A stretch of 64,000 nucleotides of DNA, taken from Pseudorhodoferax sp032153935. GTDB lineage: Bacteria; Pseudomonadota; Gammaproteobacteria; Burkholderiales; Burkholderiaceae_C. The notes below the pieces were generated by a model. It ran no database searches, was not told the origin of the DNA, and saw only the letters and a list, made by a program, of their open reading frames with translations. Position numbers and translations under genes: made by a program. The stretch covers positions 620,001-684,000 of the forward strand of contig NZ_CAXUQL020000001.1 of NCBI RefSeq assembly GCF_964253035.1. The letters are read 5' to 3'. Shown one piece after another: positions 25,473 through 34,034 of this stretch; positions within the stretch are counted from its first letter, which is position 1, and each line of letters starts with the position of its first letter.

Positions 25473-25502
25473 GCAATGCATCGTTTCTCGTAAAGCAACA
25501 GT
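25473..25502 (-). promoter_or_regulatory. Conserved 30-bp upstream block of DUF4148 genes, copy 2
   Basis: GCAATGCATCGTTTC-N5-AAGCAACAGT on the + strand, 147 bases before the copy 2 start. It matches the blocks at 24907-24936 and 26048-26077. Confidence 0.55.
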
Positions 25503-25543
25503 CCTCAGACCTAGGACTTTCCCTTGGCCGTCAGCGCCAAAGC

Positions 25544-25574
25544 AAAAGGCCCGCGCCTTGCGGCGCGGGCCTTT
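25544..25574 (-). terminator. Rho-independent terminator of DUF4148 gene 3
   Basis: Same GGCCCGCGCC stem and TTGC loop as at 24342 and 24960, with A/T tracts on both sides, 20 bases after the stop of the minus-strand gene ending at 25594. Confidence 0.88.
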
Positions 25575-25593
25575 CATGCGGAGACCGTGAAGA

Positions 25594-25908
25594 TCAGACT
25601 TCGCCGCCGACCAGCTGGCCGTGGCGCACGGCGTAGACGGCTTCTGCGCGCACGGCATCACGCGACAGCGTGCTCTTGGCAGAAGCCACGGCACCGGTGT
25701 CGGCGCCTTCGCCCAGTTCGGGCAGCGTGCCGTTGCGCTCGGCCTGCAGGTACTCGGCACGCACGGCTTCGCGCGTCAGGCTGCTCTTGGCGCTGCTCAC
25801 TTGCGGCACATAGCCGACTTCACCGCTGATGTTGTCGCCGGCAAAGGCGGGGGCGGCTGCGAAAGCGGCGGCGGTGATCAGGGCGGAGGCAAAAAACTTC
25901 GTGTTCAT
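25594..25908 (-). CDS. DUF4148 family exported protein (copy 3)
   Basis: 104 residues with signal peptide MNTKFFASALITAAAFAAAPAFAG and the mature pattern GDNISGEVGYVPQVSS plus two repeat units (LTREAVRAEYLQAERNG; LSRDAVRAEAVYAVRHG), ending GGEV. The ATG at 25906-25908 is chosen because AAGGAT lies at good spacing; an ATG nine bases further upstream (25917) is in frame and would add MNT. First gene of the tandem set in transcription order, each gene having its own upstream block and terminator and so probably its own transcript. Confidence 0.87.
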   Translation of the reverse strand: MNTKFFASALITAAAFAAAPAFAGDNISGEVGYVPQVSSAKSSLTREAVRAEYLQAERNGTLPELGEGADTGAVASAKSTLSRDAVRAEAVYAVRHGQLVGGEV

Positions 25909-26047
25909 GGTGTTCATCCTTGCAAATCGGTTGGCTCGATCCGGTCGCCAGGCCTTCCGGGCGACCGCTTCGATGAACCGTTTGCGGTTGGCTCATCGAT
26001 GGGATGAACTGTAGAAGTTGTGCTTTGAAAGAAAAACAGGCCTCCGA

Positions 26048-26077
26048 GCAATGGATCGTTTCCCGGATCGAAACAGT
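26048..26077 (-). promoter_or_regulatory. Conserved 30-bp upstream block of DUF4148 genes, copy 3
   Basis: GCAATGGATCGTTTC-N7-GAAACAGT on the + strand, 140 bases before the copy 3 start; matches the blocks at 24907 and 25473. It also lies 9 bases beyond the 3' end of the minus-strand DUF3297 gene. Confidence 0.5.
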
Positions 26078-26085
26078 AACCGGTT

Positions 26086-26343
26086 TCAGGCTTCGCGGTA
26101 GAAGGCTTCCACCTGGCCCTTGAGCTTGATCAGCAGCGGCCGGCCACGGCGGTCCACGGTCTTGCCGGCGGCCACCTTGATCCAGCCTTCGGACAGGCAG
26201 TACTCCTCGACATCGTGGCGTTCGGTGCCGTTGAAGCGGATGCCGATGTCGTGCTGGAACACGGCCGCGACATGGTGCGGGCTGCGCGGGTCGACGGACA
26301 GGTGGTCGGGCAGCGGCGGACGGGTGGTGGCTTCTTGGTTCAT
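26086..26343 (-). CDS. DUF3297 family small protein
   Basis: 85 residues. LPDHLSVDPRSPHHVAAVFQHDIGIRFNGTERHDVEEYCLSEGWIKVAAGKTVDRRGRPLLIKLKGQVEAFYR is the conserved core of DUF3297, a small cytoplasmic protein widespread in proteobacteria with no established function. The ATG at 26341-26343 gives the family's usual length. It lies 31 bases after the VOC gene in the same direction. Confidence 0.85.
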   Translation of the reverse strand: MNQEATTRPPLPDHLSVDPRSPHHVAAVFQHDIGIRFNGTERHDVEEYCLSEGWIKVAAGKTVDRRGRPLLIKLKGQVEAFYREA

Positions 26344-26374
26344 GGGCGCAATTAGACCGCAGCCCGCGGCCACG

Positions 26375-27016
26375 CTAACCCAGCGAGCGCAGCCCCGCGG
26401 CGGTGCGCACCCACGCCAGCAGTCCGGGCACGGGCGCCTCGCGCACCGTCAGCGTGACCGCGGGCTCAGCCAGGCCCAGCCGGTCGAGCAGCGCCTGCAC
26501 GCGCGCCGGCTCAGGGTGCTGCAGTTCGAGCGCGACCAGTGTGCAGCCGAGGTCTTCGAGCATGGATGCCGGATGGATGGGGGTGTCCCACTGGATCAGC
26601 GTCGGAGCAGCACCACCGAGCGGCAGACTGCCGTCGGCTGGCACCGTGATGCGCCAGCCGAACCCGCCGCGCGACATGGGCAGCACCTCGCCGACCGGCA
26701 CGGCGGCCGCCGCGGCGACCGCTGCCGCGATGTCGTCGGTGCGCGCCACCCAGCAGGCCAGGCGCGGCGGCGCATCGGCCGCCAGTCGGTCGAGTTCGAA
26801 CCAGCGCGCACGCGGCGGGGCCGGCACGCCAGGGTCCACGGCGATCACCTCCAGGTACAGCGCCTCGCCCAAACGCAGCAACAGGTTGTGCGTGCCCATG
26901 CGGGCATGCTGGCCGCCCGGCTGCGGGCGCACGCCCAGTTGCGCGTGCAGGGCGTCGCTGCCGGCCTGCAGCGTTGGCGCCACGATGGCGAGGTGGTCGA
27001 TGCGGCAGGTCGCCAT
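26375..27016 (-). CDS. VOC family protein (glyoxalase-like)
   Basis: 213 residues. The first half (CRIDHLAIVAPTLQAGSDALHAQLGVRPQPGGQHARMGTHNLLLRLGEALYLEVIAVDP) is a glyoxalase-like beta-alpha-beta unit of the kind in Glyoxalase_3 proteins, with His8 and Glu in YLEVI as possible metal ligands; the second half has a further unit (TLVALELQHPEPARVQALLDRLGL). Substrate unknown. Its ATG abuts the stop of the zinc-binding dehydrogenase gene with no gap, so they are an operon. Confidence 0.82.
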   Translation of the reverse strand: MATCRIDHLAIVAPTLQAGSDALHAQLGVRPQPGGQHARMGTHNLLLRLGEALYLEVIAVDPGVPAPPRARWFELDRLAADAPPRLACWVARTDDIAAAVAAAAAVPVGEVLPMSRGGFGWRITVPADGSLPLGGAAPTLIQWDTPIHPASMLEDLGCTLVALELQHPEPARVQALLDRLGLAEPAVTLTVREAPVPGLLAWVRTAAGLRSLG

Positions 27017-28144
27017 TCAGGTGCCCGAGGGGCGCAGCAGCACCTTCTCGCCCGTGGCCTGCTTGCCGTAGATGGCGATGGCCTCCAGCGACAGCGCCTC
27101 GGCCAGGCCGACCTCGCGCGTGTAGTGGCTCGCGAAGGTGGTCGTGAGCTCGGCCGCCACGCGCGCCTTGAGCTGCTGCACCTGGTGCGGGCCGGTCTTC
27201 TGCAGGAACGGGAACAGCAGCCAGCCGCCTACCCCCCAGGTCATGCCGAAGCCGCGCGCGATCTCGATGGGGCCGCGGTCCAGGCTGCCGTAGACGTAGA
27301 CCTGCTTGTGCACATTGCTGCCGTAGCGGCTGTAGGCGGCCTGCTCCTTGCGCGCAATCGCAGCCTCCATGGCGACGAGGATCTGGCCGGCCAGCTTGCC
27401 GCCGCCGATGGCGTCGAAGGCCAGCGTGGCGCCGGTCGTGGCAATGGCTTCGAGCAAGGCCGACTGGAAGTCGCCCTGGCTGCTGTCGACCACATGCTGC
27501 GCGCCCTGGCTGCGCAGCAGCGCGGCCTGCTCGGGCTTGCGCACCACGTTGACCAGCGGCACGCCGTCCTTCAGGCAGATGCGGTTCAGCATCTGGCCGA
27601 GGTTGGACGCCGCTGCCGTGTGCACCAGCGCGCTGTGGCCCTCGCGCCGCATGGTCTCCACCATGCCCAGCGAGGTCAGCGGGTTGACGAAGCACGAGGC
27701 GCCCTGGGCGGCCGTGGCGCCCTCGGGCAGCGGCAGGCATTGCGCGGCCGAAATGGCGCGGAATTCTGCGTACATGCCGCCGCCCAGCAACGCGACCTTC
27801 CGGCCCAGCAGGGCCTGGGCCGCGGCCGAGGCACCGGCGGCGACCACGGTGCCGGCGCCCTCGTTGCCCACGACCATGGAATCGCCGACCCGCGCGCCGG
27901 CCGCGGCCAGGGCCGCGGGCGACAGGCTGGCCGTGACCACGGGACGCTCGGCCGTGCCCGAGACCTTGGCCGTCGCCATGTCGGCACCGCCGAACAGCAG
28001 GCCCAGGTCGGAGGGGTTCAGCGGCGCGGCCTCCATGCGCACCACGACCTCGTCGTCGTGCGCAGGCTGGGGCATGGCGACCTCGGCCAGCGAGAGTTCC
28101 AGGGTCGCGTCGGGGCGAATCAGCGAGCGCAGTTGCAAGGGCAT
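27017..28144 (-). CDS. MDR-type zinc-binding dehydrogenase family protein
   Basis: 375 residues of the medium-chain dehydrogenase/reductase superfamily: N-terminal GroES-like domain (LAEVAMPQPAHDDEVVVRMEAAPLNPSDLGLLFG; VVGNEGAGTVVAAG) and a Rossmann domain (LVHTAAASNLGQMLNRICLKDGVPLVNVVRKPEQAALL). I see no catalytic or structural zinc cysteine set, so it looks like a zinc-independent quinone- or enoyl-reductase type. The ATG (28142-28144) gives the expected length. Cotranscribed with the VOC gene. Substrate unknown. Confidence 0.82.
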   Translation of the reverse strand: MPLQLRSLIRPDATLELSLAEVAMPQPAHDDEVVVRMEAAPLNPSDLGLLFGGADMATAKVSGTAERPVVTASLSPAALAAAGARVGDSMVVGNEGAGTVVAAGASAAAQALLGRKVALLGGGMYAEFRAISAAQCLPLPEGATAAQGASCFVNPLTSLGMVETMRREGHSALVHTAAASNLGQMLNRICLKDGVPLVNVVRKPEQAALLRSQGAQHVVDSSQGDFQSALLEAIATTGATLAFDAIGGGKLAGQILVAMEAAIARKEQAAYSRYGSNVHKQVYVYGSLDRGPIEIARGFGMTWGVGGWLLFPFLQKTGPHQVQQLKARVAAELTTTFASHYTREVGLAEALSLEAIAIYGKQATGEKVLLRPSGT

Positions 28145-28202
28145 GGGCGGTCCTCGGGTGGGTGGTTCGGTGGAGCCGCCCAGTATAGGAAGCGCCCCGC
28201 GC

Positions 28203-28943
28203 TCAGCGGGCCATCCAGGCCGCGAAGGTGACCGTGCCCAGGCGCGCCTGGCCCACGGGCACCAGCGTGCCATCGTCCAGCGGCGCGCCGAAGTACAGCG
28301 CCTGCGGGTCCGCCACGACCTGGCGGCCGTCCTGCTTCAGGTCGAGGTAGCGCTGCACGAGCTCGGCCAGCGGCAGCCGCTCGGGGCCGGCAATCTCGAT
28401 GCGGCCGTGCAGGGGCGCGGCCAGTGCCACGTCGGCCAGCACGGCGGCCACGTCGTCGGAGCTGATGGGCTGGATGGCGGCCGGCGACAGCCGGATCTCG
28501 CCGCCCGCACCGGCCGACTGCGCGATGCCGCCCAGGAACTCGAGGAACTGCGTGGCCTGCACGATGGTCCAGGGGATGCTACCGGCCACGATCAGGTCTT
28601 CCTGCGCCTGCTTGGCACGGAAGTAGCCGCTCTGCTGCAGCCGGTCGGTGCCGACCACCGACAGCGCCACATGGTGCTGCACGCCGGCGCGGGCCTCGGC
28701 CGCGAGCAGCTTGCGGCCCGAGGTCTGGAAGAAGTCCAGCACGGCCTGGTCGGCGAACGAGGGCGAGTTCGCCACGTCCACCACCACCTGGGCGCCGGCC
28801 AGCGCCGCGTCCAGGCCCTCGCCCGTGAGCGTGTTGACGCCGGTGTTGGGCGAGGCGGCCAGCACGTCGTGGCCACGGTTCTTGAGCAGCACGACGAGCT
28901 TGGAGCCGATCAGGCCCGTGCCGCCGATGACGACGATCTTCAT
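28203..28943 (-). CDS. NAD(P)-binding NmrA-like oxidoreductase
   Basis: 246 residues of the atypical short-chain dehydrogenase type: MKIVVIGGTGLIGSKLVVLLKNRGHDV is the NAD(P)-binding start, followed by VVDVANSPSFADQAVLDFF, HHVALSVVGTDRLQQSGYFRAKQAQEDLI with the Tyr-x3-Lys-like YFRAK, and WTIVQATQFLEFL. Such proteins act as quinone reductases or as redox sensors. It is preceded by the AhpD-like gene with a 28-base gap in the same direction, suggesting an operon for redox stress, though the substrate is unknown. Confidence 0.85.
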   Translation of the reverse strand: MKIVVIGGTGLIGSKLVVLLKNRGHDVLAASPNTGVNTLTGEGLDAALAGAQVVVDVANSPSFADQAVLDFFQTSGRKLLAAEARAGVQHHVALSVVGTDRLQQSGYFRAKQAQEDLIVAGSIPWTIVQATQFLEFLGGIAQSAGAGGEIRLSPAAIQPISSDDVAAVLADVALAAPLHGRIEIAGPERLPLAELVQRYLDLKQDGRQVVADPQALYFGAPLDDGTLVPVGQARLGTVTFAAWMAR

Positions 28944-28971
28944 GGTGTGTCCTTGGTTGGCGTCAGCGGGA

Positions 28972-29451
28972 TCAGGAGAACTGCACCTTGTCCAGGCCGA
29001 AGGCCTTGTCGGCCGCGCCCGGCACGTTGCGAAACGCGATGCTCAGGCGGTTCCAGGCGTTGATGCCCATCACGTTGTGGGTCAGCTCGACGATCTCCTG
29101 CTCGGAGAACTCGGCGCGCACTTCTTCATACACGGCATCGGGCACGCCGTGCGCCGGCAGCTGCGTGAGCACCTCGGTCCAGGCGAAGGCGGCGTGCTCG
29201 CGGGCGCTGAACAACGGCGATTCGCGCCAGATCGCGACGTGGTGCAGGCGCAGCTCGCCCTCGCCGTGCAGCTTGGCCTGCTTGACGTGCATGTCCAGGC
29301 AGAAGGCGCAGCCGTTCATCTGCGAGGCACGGATCTCGATCAGCGCGAGCAGCTTGGCATCGAGGTGGCCCTTCTTGGCCGCGATGCTGTAGTCGGACAA
29401 CTTCTTGTAAAGCTCGGGGGCTTGCTGCAGGGCGTTGAGACGGGGGGTCAT
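28972..29451 (-). CDS. Carboxymuconolactone decarboxylase/AhpD-like protein
   Basis: 159 residues. The AhpD-like core with a Cys-x2-Cys motif is visible in ALIEIRASQMNGCAFCLDMHVKQAK, with the downstream His of DMH; these form the peroxidase-reducing centre in AhpD relatives. The second half (FAWTEVLTQLPAHGVPDAVYEEVRAEFSEQEIVELTHNVMGINAWNRLSIAFR) is typical of the family. The ATG at 29449-29451 follows GAAAGGAAACC. Probable role in peroxide or alkylhydroperoxide stress. It is divergent from benE with 111 bases between. Confidence 0.88.
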   Translation of the reverse strand: MTPRLNALQQAPELYKKLSDYSIAAKKGHLDAKLLALIEIRASQMNGCAFCLDMHVKQAKLHGEGELRLHHVAIWRESPLFSAREHAAFAWTEVLTQLPAHGVPDAVYEEVRAEFSEQEIVELTHNVMGINAWNRLSIAFRNVPGAADKAFGLDKVQFS

Positions 29452-29562
29452 GGTGGTTTCCTTTCGGGTGGTTGAATCGGCTTCTTCCCTGTTAGACGTG
29501 CCGCCTGCGCGGTTTGTGACAGGCCAGCCGCAAAAATCCGGCATGGGCACAATCCGCCGCCT

Positions 29563-30747
29563 ATGCGCTTCCTCAAAGACTTGAGCCTGCCGGCGTTCAC
29601 AGCCGGCTTCGTGGCCGTGCTGGTCGGGTTCACGAGCTCCGTGGCCATCGTGTTCCAGGCCGCCTTGGCCTTCGGCGCCACGCCCGAACTCATCAGCTCC
29701 TGGATGTGGGCGCTGGGCCTGGGCATGGGGCTGTGCACCGCCATCCCCTCGCTGCTGTGGCGCATGCCCGTCATGGTGGCCTGGAGCACGCCGGGCGCGG
29801 CCGTGCTGGCCGTGGCCGGTGCGGGCTATGGCATGGGCGAGGCCGTGGGCGCCTTCATGCTCAGCGCGCTGGCGATCTGGCTGGCGGGCGCCACGGGCTG
29901 GTTCGAACGGGTCATGAACCGCATCCCCGTGGCCATCGCCTCGGCGCTGCTGGCTGGCGTGCTGGCGCGCTTCGGGCTGGATGCTTTTCTCGCCGCCAAG
30001 ACCGCGCTGGGTCTGGTGCTGCTGATGCTGGTGGTCTACCTGCTGGGCCGGCGCCTGCTGCCGCGCTACGCCGTGCCGCTGACGCTGCTGGCCGCCATCG
30101 TCTACTGCGGCGTGCGCGGCGAGCTGGGCTGGTCGTCGGTCCACCTGGCGTTGGCGGTGCCCCAGTTCACCATGCCGGTCTTCAGCTGGCAGGCGGCCAT
30201 CAGCCTGGCCGTGCCGCTGTTCGTGGTGACCATGGCCTCGCAGAACCTGCCCGGCGTGGCCGCCATCCGCGCGGCCGGCTACGGCCGCATGCCGATCTCC
30301 AGGCTGCTCAGCATCACCGGCCTGGCCACGCTGGTGCTGGCGCCGTTCGGCGCTTTCGCGCTGAACCTGTCGGCGATCACGGCCGCGATCTGCATGGGCC
30401 GCGAGGCCCATGAAGACCCCGACAAGCGCTACACCGCGGCCGTGAGCTGCGGCCTGATCTACGTGCTGATCGGCATCTTCGGCGCCACCGTCACGGGGCT
30501 GCTGACGGCCTTTCCGCGCGAGCTGGTGGCCGCCATCGCCGGCCTGGCGCTGCTGGGCACCATCGGCAACGGCCTGGCCGTGGCGCTGGCCGACGAACGC
30601 CACCGTGAGCCCGCCCTGATCACCTTCCTGGTCACGCTCTCGGGCGTGGCAATTGCCGGCATCGGCTCGGCCTTTTGGGGCGTGGTGGCCGGTGCCGCGG
30701 CGCTGTTTGTGCAACAGTACGGCGCTTCCCGAAAGACCAACGCATGA
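29563..30747 (+). CDS. benE: BenE-family benzoate/H+ symporter-like transporter
   Basis: 394-residue inner-membrane transporter with about twelve segments. The BenE family is recognised by GFVAVLVGFTSSVAIVFQAALAFGA, TPGAAVLAV, VTMASQNLPGVAAIRAAGY and the conserved NLSAITAAICMGREAHEDPDKRY loop. Benzoate is the family's named substrate, but no ben or cat gene is present here, so the ligand is unproven. It overlaps gshB by four bases (ATGA), making translation coupling with a glutathione gene likely. Confidence 0.9.
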   Translation: MRFLKDLSLPAFTAGFVAVLVGFTSSVAIVFQAALAFGATPELISSWMWALGLGMGLCTAIPSLLWRMPVMVAWSTPGAAVLAVAGAGYGMGEAVGAFMLSALAIWLAGATGWFERVMNRIPVAIASALLAGVLARFGLDAFLAAKTALGLVLLMLVVYLLGRRLLPRYAVPLTLLAAIVYCGVRGELGWSSVHLALAVPQFTMPVFSWQAAISLAVPLFVVTMASQNLPGVAAIRAAGYGRMPISRLLSITGLATLVLAPFGAFALNLSAITAAICMGREAHEDPDKRYTAAVSCGLIYVLIGIFGATVTGLLTAFPRELVAAIAGLALLGTIGNGLAVALADERHREPALITFLVTLSGVAIAGIGSAFWGVVAGAAALFVQQYGASRKTNA

Positions 30748-31691
30748 ACATCCTCTTCGTCATCGACCCGCTGGACAGCTTCAAGATCTACAAGGACACG
30801 ACGTTCTCGATGATGCGCGAGGCCCAGCGCCGCGGCCACCGCATCTGGTCCTGCGAACCGCGCCACATCGGCTGGCGCACGGGCGGCAAGGTGCAGGCCC
30901 AGGTCAACGAACTGACGCTGACCGGTGCACCCGACGCCTGGTACCGCATCGATTCCTCGCCCGTGCGTGCGCTGGCCGAATTCGACGCCGTGCTCATGCG
31001 CAAGGACCCGCCCTTCGACAGCGAGTTCTTCTACGCCACGCACCTCTTGGAGCAGGCCGAGCGCGAGGGCGCCAAGGTCTTCAACAAGCCGGCCGCGCTG
31101 CGTGACCACCCCGAGAAGCTGGCCATCATGGAGTTCGCGCAGTTCACCAGCCCCACCCTGGTCACGCGCGACCCGGCTGCTGTGCGCGCCTTCCACGCCG
31201 AGCACCAGGACATCATCCTCAAGCCCCTGGACGGCATGGGCGGCATGGGCATCTTCCGCGTCAAGGCCGATGGGCTGAACCTGGGCTCCATCGTCGAGAC
31301 GCTGAACAAGGACGGCGCCGAGACCATCATGGTGCAGCGCTTCGTGCCCGAGATCGTGAAGGGCGACAAGCGCATCCTCGTGATCGGCGGCAAGCCGGTG
31401 CCGTTCTCGCTCGCGCGCATCCCGCAGGGCAGCGAGGTGCGCGGCAACCTGGCGGCCGGCGGCAAGGGCGTGGCCCAGCCGCTGACCGAACGCGACCGTG
31501 AGATCGCCGAGGCCCTGGGCCCGGTGCTGGCCGCGCGCGGCCTGCTGCTGGTGGGCCTGGACGCGATCGGCGACTGCCTGACCGAGGTCAACGTGACCAG
31601 CCCGACCTGTTTCCAGGAGATCAGCGACCAGACCGGCTTCGACGTGCCGGCCATGTTCATCGACGCGCTGGAGGCTGCGCTGGCGGGCTGA
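30744..31691 (+). CDS. gshB: Glutathione synthetase
   Basis: 315 residues, full length for GshB, which adds glycine to gamma-glutamylcysteine using ATP. Signatures: MNILFVIDPLDSFKIYKDTTFSMMREAQRRGH, the N-terminal RKDPPFDSEFFYATHLLE loop, and the ATP-grasp part ILKPLDGMGGMGIFRV, VQRFVPEI, GDKRILVIGG, EVNVTSPTCFQEI. The start overlaps the benE stop. Its partner gshA is 8.6 kb upstream on the same strand. It converges with the LysR gene with three bases between stops. Confidence 0.96.
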   Translation: MNILFVIDPLDSFKIYKDTTFSMMREAQRRGHRIWSCEPRHIGWRTGGKVQAQVNELTLTGAPDAWYRIDSSPVRALAEFDAVLMRKDPPFDSEFFYATHLLEQAEREGAKVFNKPAALRDHPEKLAIMEFAQFTSPTLVTRDPAAVRAFHAEHQDIILKPLDGMGGMGIFRVKADGLNLGSIVETLNKDGAETIMVQRFVPEIVKGDKRILVIGGKPVPFSLARIPQGSEVRGNLAAGGKGVAQPLTERDREIAEALGPVLAARGLLLVGLDAIGDCLTEVNVTSPTCFQEISDQTGFDVPAMFIDALEAALAG

Positions 31692-31694
31692 CGC

Positions 31695-32591
31695 TCAGGC
31701 GGCCAGCGCCGCCACGGTCTGCTGCAGCACCTCGGCCACGGCCGCCATGCCCGCATCCTCCAGCGTGGTCGCGCGGCACCACAGGTAGATCGGCCGTGGC
31801 CGGGGCGGCGCCGGAAGTGCCAGCTCCGCGAGGCCGAAGCGTTCCGCCAGCCGGCGCAGCGGAAAGCGCGGCAGCACCGCCAGGTGCCGGCCCTGGGCCA
31901 GCGTGTCGAGCAGCACGAAGGCCTCGCCCAGTACGGTGACGTCCACGCGCATGGCCTGCACGCCCGCGGCGGCCAGCATCTCGCGCACCTCCTGGTCGAA
32001 GGGCGAGGCCGAACCCAGGCTGATCCAGCGCTGGGCGTCGAGCGCGCCGCCGCCCTGGGCCAGCGCATGCGTGCGCGCGCAGAACACGCCCAGCGCGTCG
32101 GCCACGAGCAGCCGGCGCTCGATGCCGGGCGGCGGGCGCTCCAGCCAGGCGGGCGCGACCACGAACTCGTGGTGGCCGTCGATGAGCTGCTCCAGCAGCA
32201 GGTGCGGCCGGTCGCTCTGCACCGACAGCGCGAGGTCGGGAAAGCACTCCAGCAGCACGCGCACCAGATCGCCCGCGACCGCCGCGCCGACCAGCGGCCC
32301 GGCACCGATGCGCACCTGCTTGCGGATGCCGCTGCGGTGGCGCGCCGTGACCTCGGCCGCGTCCTTGAGCCTTCTGCCGATGGCACGGCCCTCGCGCGCC
32401 AGCATCTCGCCCAGCGGCGTGCTGCGCACGCCGTAGCGGCTGCGCTCGAACAACGCGCCGCCGGCCTGCATCTCCAGCGTCTGCATGTTGTGCGTGAGCG
32501 TGGGCTGGGTCAGGTGCAGGTGGCGGCTGGCCTGGGTGATGGAGCCCTTCTCGAGGATCGTGGCGAGTTGCACGAGGTGGCGCGGGTCCAT
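31695..32591 (-). CDS. LysR-family transcriptional regulator
   Basis: 298 residues with an N-terminal winged helix (residues 1-60, HLVQLATILEKGSITQASRHLHLTQPTLTHNMQTLE) and a periplasmic-binding-protein-like effector domain (from about 90, QVRIGAGPLVGAAVAGDLVRVLLECFPDLALSV). It is divergent from the sulfatase gene with 89 bases between, the standard LysR/target arrangement, so it probably controls the sulfatase-Bug pair in response to a sulfated or related compound. Confidence 0.92.
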   Translation of the reverse strand: MDPRHLVQLATILEKGSITQASRHLHLTQPTLTHNMQTLEMQAGGALFERSRYGVRSTPLGEMLAREGRAIGRRLKDAAEVTARHRSGIRKQVRIGAGPLVGAAVAGDLVRVLLECFPDLALSVQSDRPHLLLEQLIDGHHEFVVAPAWLERPPPGIERRLLVADALGVFCARTHALAQGGGALDAQRWISLGSASPFDQEVREMLAAAGVQAMRVDVTVLGEAFVLLDTLAQGRHLAVLPRFPLRRLAERFGLAELALPAPPRPRPIYLWCRATTLEDAGMAAVAEVLQQTVAALAA

Positions 32592-32680
32592 AGAAAAACC
32601 TCTGTTTGGGCTGCAATTTTCAATTTTACGGATGGTCCGCGCCGGCCTACAGTGCGCGCCCGGCCACCGCTTCCATCCGC
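32592..32680. promoter_or_regulatory. Divergent LysR/sulfatase promoter region
   Basis: 89 bases with an AT-rich patch (GCAATTTTCAATTTTACGG near 32612-32630) in an otherwise GC-rich stretch, where promoters for both genes and the LysR site presumably lie. No perfect T-N11-A dyad stands out. Confidence 0.4.
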
Positions 32681-34003
32681 ATGCAACCCAACCTCATCTT
32701 CATCGTCGCCGACGACCTCGGCTATGCCGACCTGGGCTGCTACGGCGGCCGGCCGGCCGGCTTCGGCCCCGTGTCGCCGCACATCGACGCGCTGGCCGCG
32801 GGCGGCCTGCGCTTCACCGAGGGCTACAGCAACTCGCCGGTTTGCTCGCCCACGCGCTTCGCGCTCATGACCATGCGCTACCAGTACCGGCTGCGCGGCG
32901 GCATGGAGGAGCCCATCAACAGCCGCAGCAAGGGCAGCCCCACGCTGGGCCTGCCGCCCGCCATGCCGACCCTGCCCTCGTTGCTGCGCGAAGCCGGCTA
33001 CGCCACCGCGCTGATCGGCAAATGGCACCTGGGCTACCCGCCGGCCTTCGGCCCGCAGCGCTCGGGCTACGACGACTTCTACGGCATCATGGCCGGCGGC
33101 GTGGACTACTTCAGCCACTGCTCGGGCAAGGGCGACCACGACCTCTACGAGAACGGGTCCGAGCGGCACGACGTGGGCTACCTGACCGACCTGCTCTCGC
33201 GCCGCGCCGTCGACCATGTGAAGGCGCGCGCCGCCGCGGCCCGCTCCGGCCAGCCCTTCTTCCTGAGCCTGCACTACACGGCGCCGCACTGGCCGTGGGA
33301 GACGCGCGACGACGCCCACCTGGCGGCCGAGGTGGCCGGCAACCTGTTCCACCTGGACGGCGGCGACGTGGAGACCTACCGGCGCATGATTCACCACATG
33401 GACGAGGGCATCGGCTGGCTGGTCGCCGCGCTGCGCGAAGAGGGCCTGCTGGAGAACACGCTGATCGTCTTCACGAGCGACAACGGCGGCGAGCGCTTCT
33501 CGGACAACTGGCCGCTCGTGGGCGGCAAGATGGACCTGACCGAAGGCGGTATCCGCGTGCCCTGGATCGCGCACTGGCCGGCCGCCATCCCGGCCGGCAG
33601 CACGAGCGCCCAGCACTGCATGAGCATGGACTGGTCGGCCACGCTGCTGGCGCTCGGCGGCGGCGTGCCGCACCCGGACTATCCCCTCGACGGCGTCTCG
33701 CTGGCCCCCGTGCTGCGCGACCCCGGCCAGACCTTCGAACGGCCGCTGTACTGGCGCATGCACCACCGCCACCAACGCGCGCTGCGGCGCGGCGACTGGA
33801 AGTACCTGAAGGTCGACGAACACGAGTACCTGTTCAACGTGCGGCAGGATGCGCGCGAGCGCGCCAACCTCGCGCACAAACACCCCGAGATGCTCGAGAC
33901 CATGCGCGCGGACTGGCTGGCCTGGGAGACCACGGTGCCCGCCATCCCCGAGGACGCGGCCGTGAGCCTGGGCTACTCGGCCAAGGACATGCCGCAGCGC
34001 TGA
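32681..34003 (+). CDS. Sulfatase (formylglycine-dependent, cytoplasmic)
   Basis: 440-residue arylsulfatase-superfamily hydrolase. N-terminal metal site IFIVADDLGYADLGCYGG; the sulfatase signature SPVCSPTRFALM contains Cys55, to be converted to formylglycine; further sites include GKWHLGYP and the later metal ligands FTSDNGGERF. There is no signal peptide, so it should act in the cytoplasm and needs the substrate imported. No formylglycine-generating enzyme or anSME gene is in the window. Directly followed by a Bug-type binding protein gene, a likely operon. Confidence 0.9.
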   Translation: MQPNLIFIVADDLGYADLGCYGGRPAGFGPVSPHIDALAAGGLRFTEGYSNSPVCSPTRFALMTMRYQYRLRGGMEEPINSRSKGSPTLGLPPAMPTLPSLLREAGYATALIGKWHLGYPPAFGPQRSGYDDFYGIMAGGVDYFSHCSGKGDHDLYENGSERHDVGYLTDLLSRRAVDHVKARAAAARSGQPFFLSLHYTAPHWPWETRDDAHLAAEVAGNLFHLDGGDVETYRRMIHHMDEGIGWLVAALREEGLLENTLIVFTSDNGGERFSDNWPLVGGKMDLTEGGIRVPWIAHWPAAIPAGSTSAQHCMSMDWSATLLALGGGVPHPDYPLDGVSLAPVLRDPGQTFERPLYWRMHHRHQRALRRGDWKYLKVDEHEYLFNVRQDARERANLAHKHPEMLETMRADWLAWETTVPAIPEDAAVSLGYSAKDMPQR

Positions 34004-34034
34004 CCCCCCACTACCCACCCTTCGGAGACAACCC

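Noticed and set aside
29563..30747. Part of a benzoate degradation operon
   Set aside because: No benABCD or cat genes occur nearby; only the BenE-family fold is supported, so the benzoate role is unproven.
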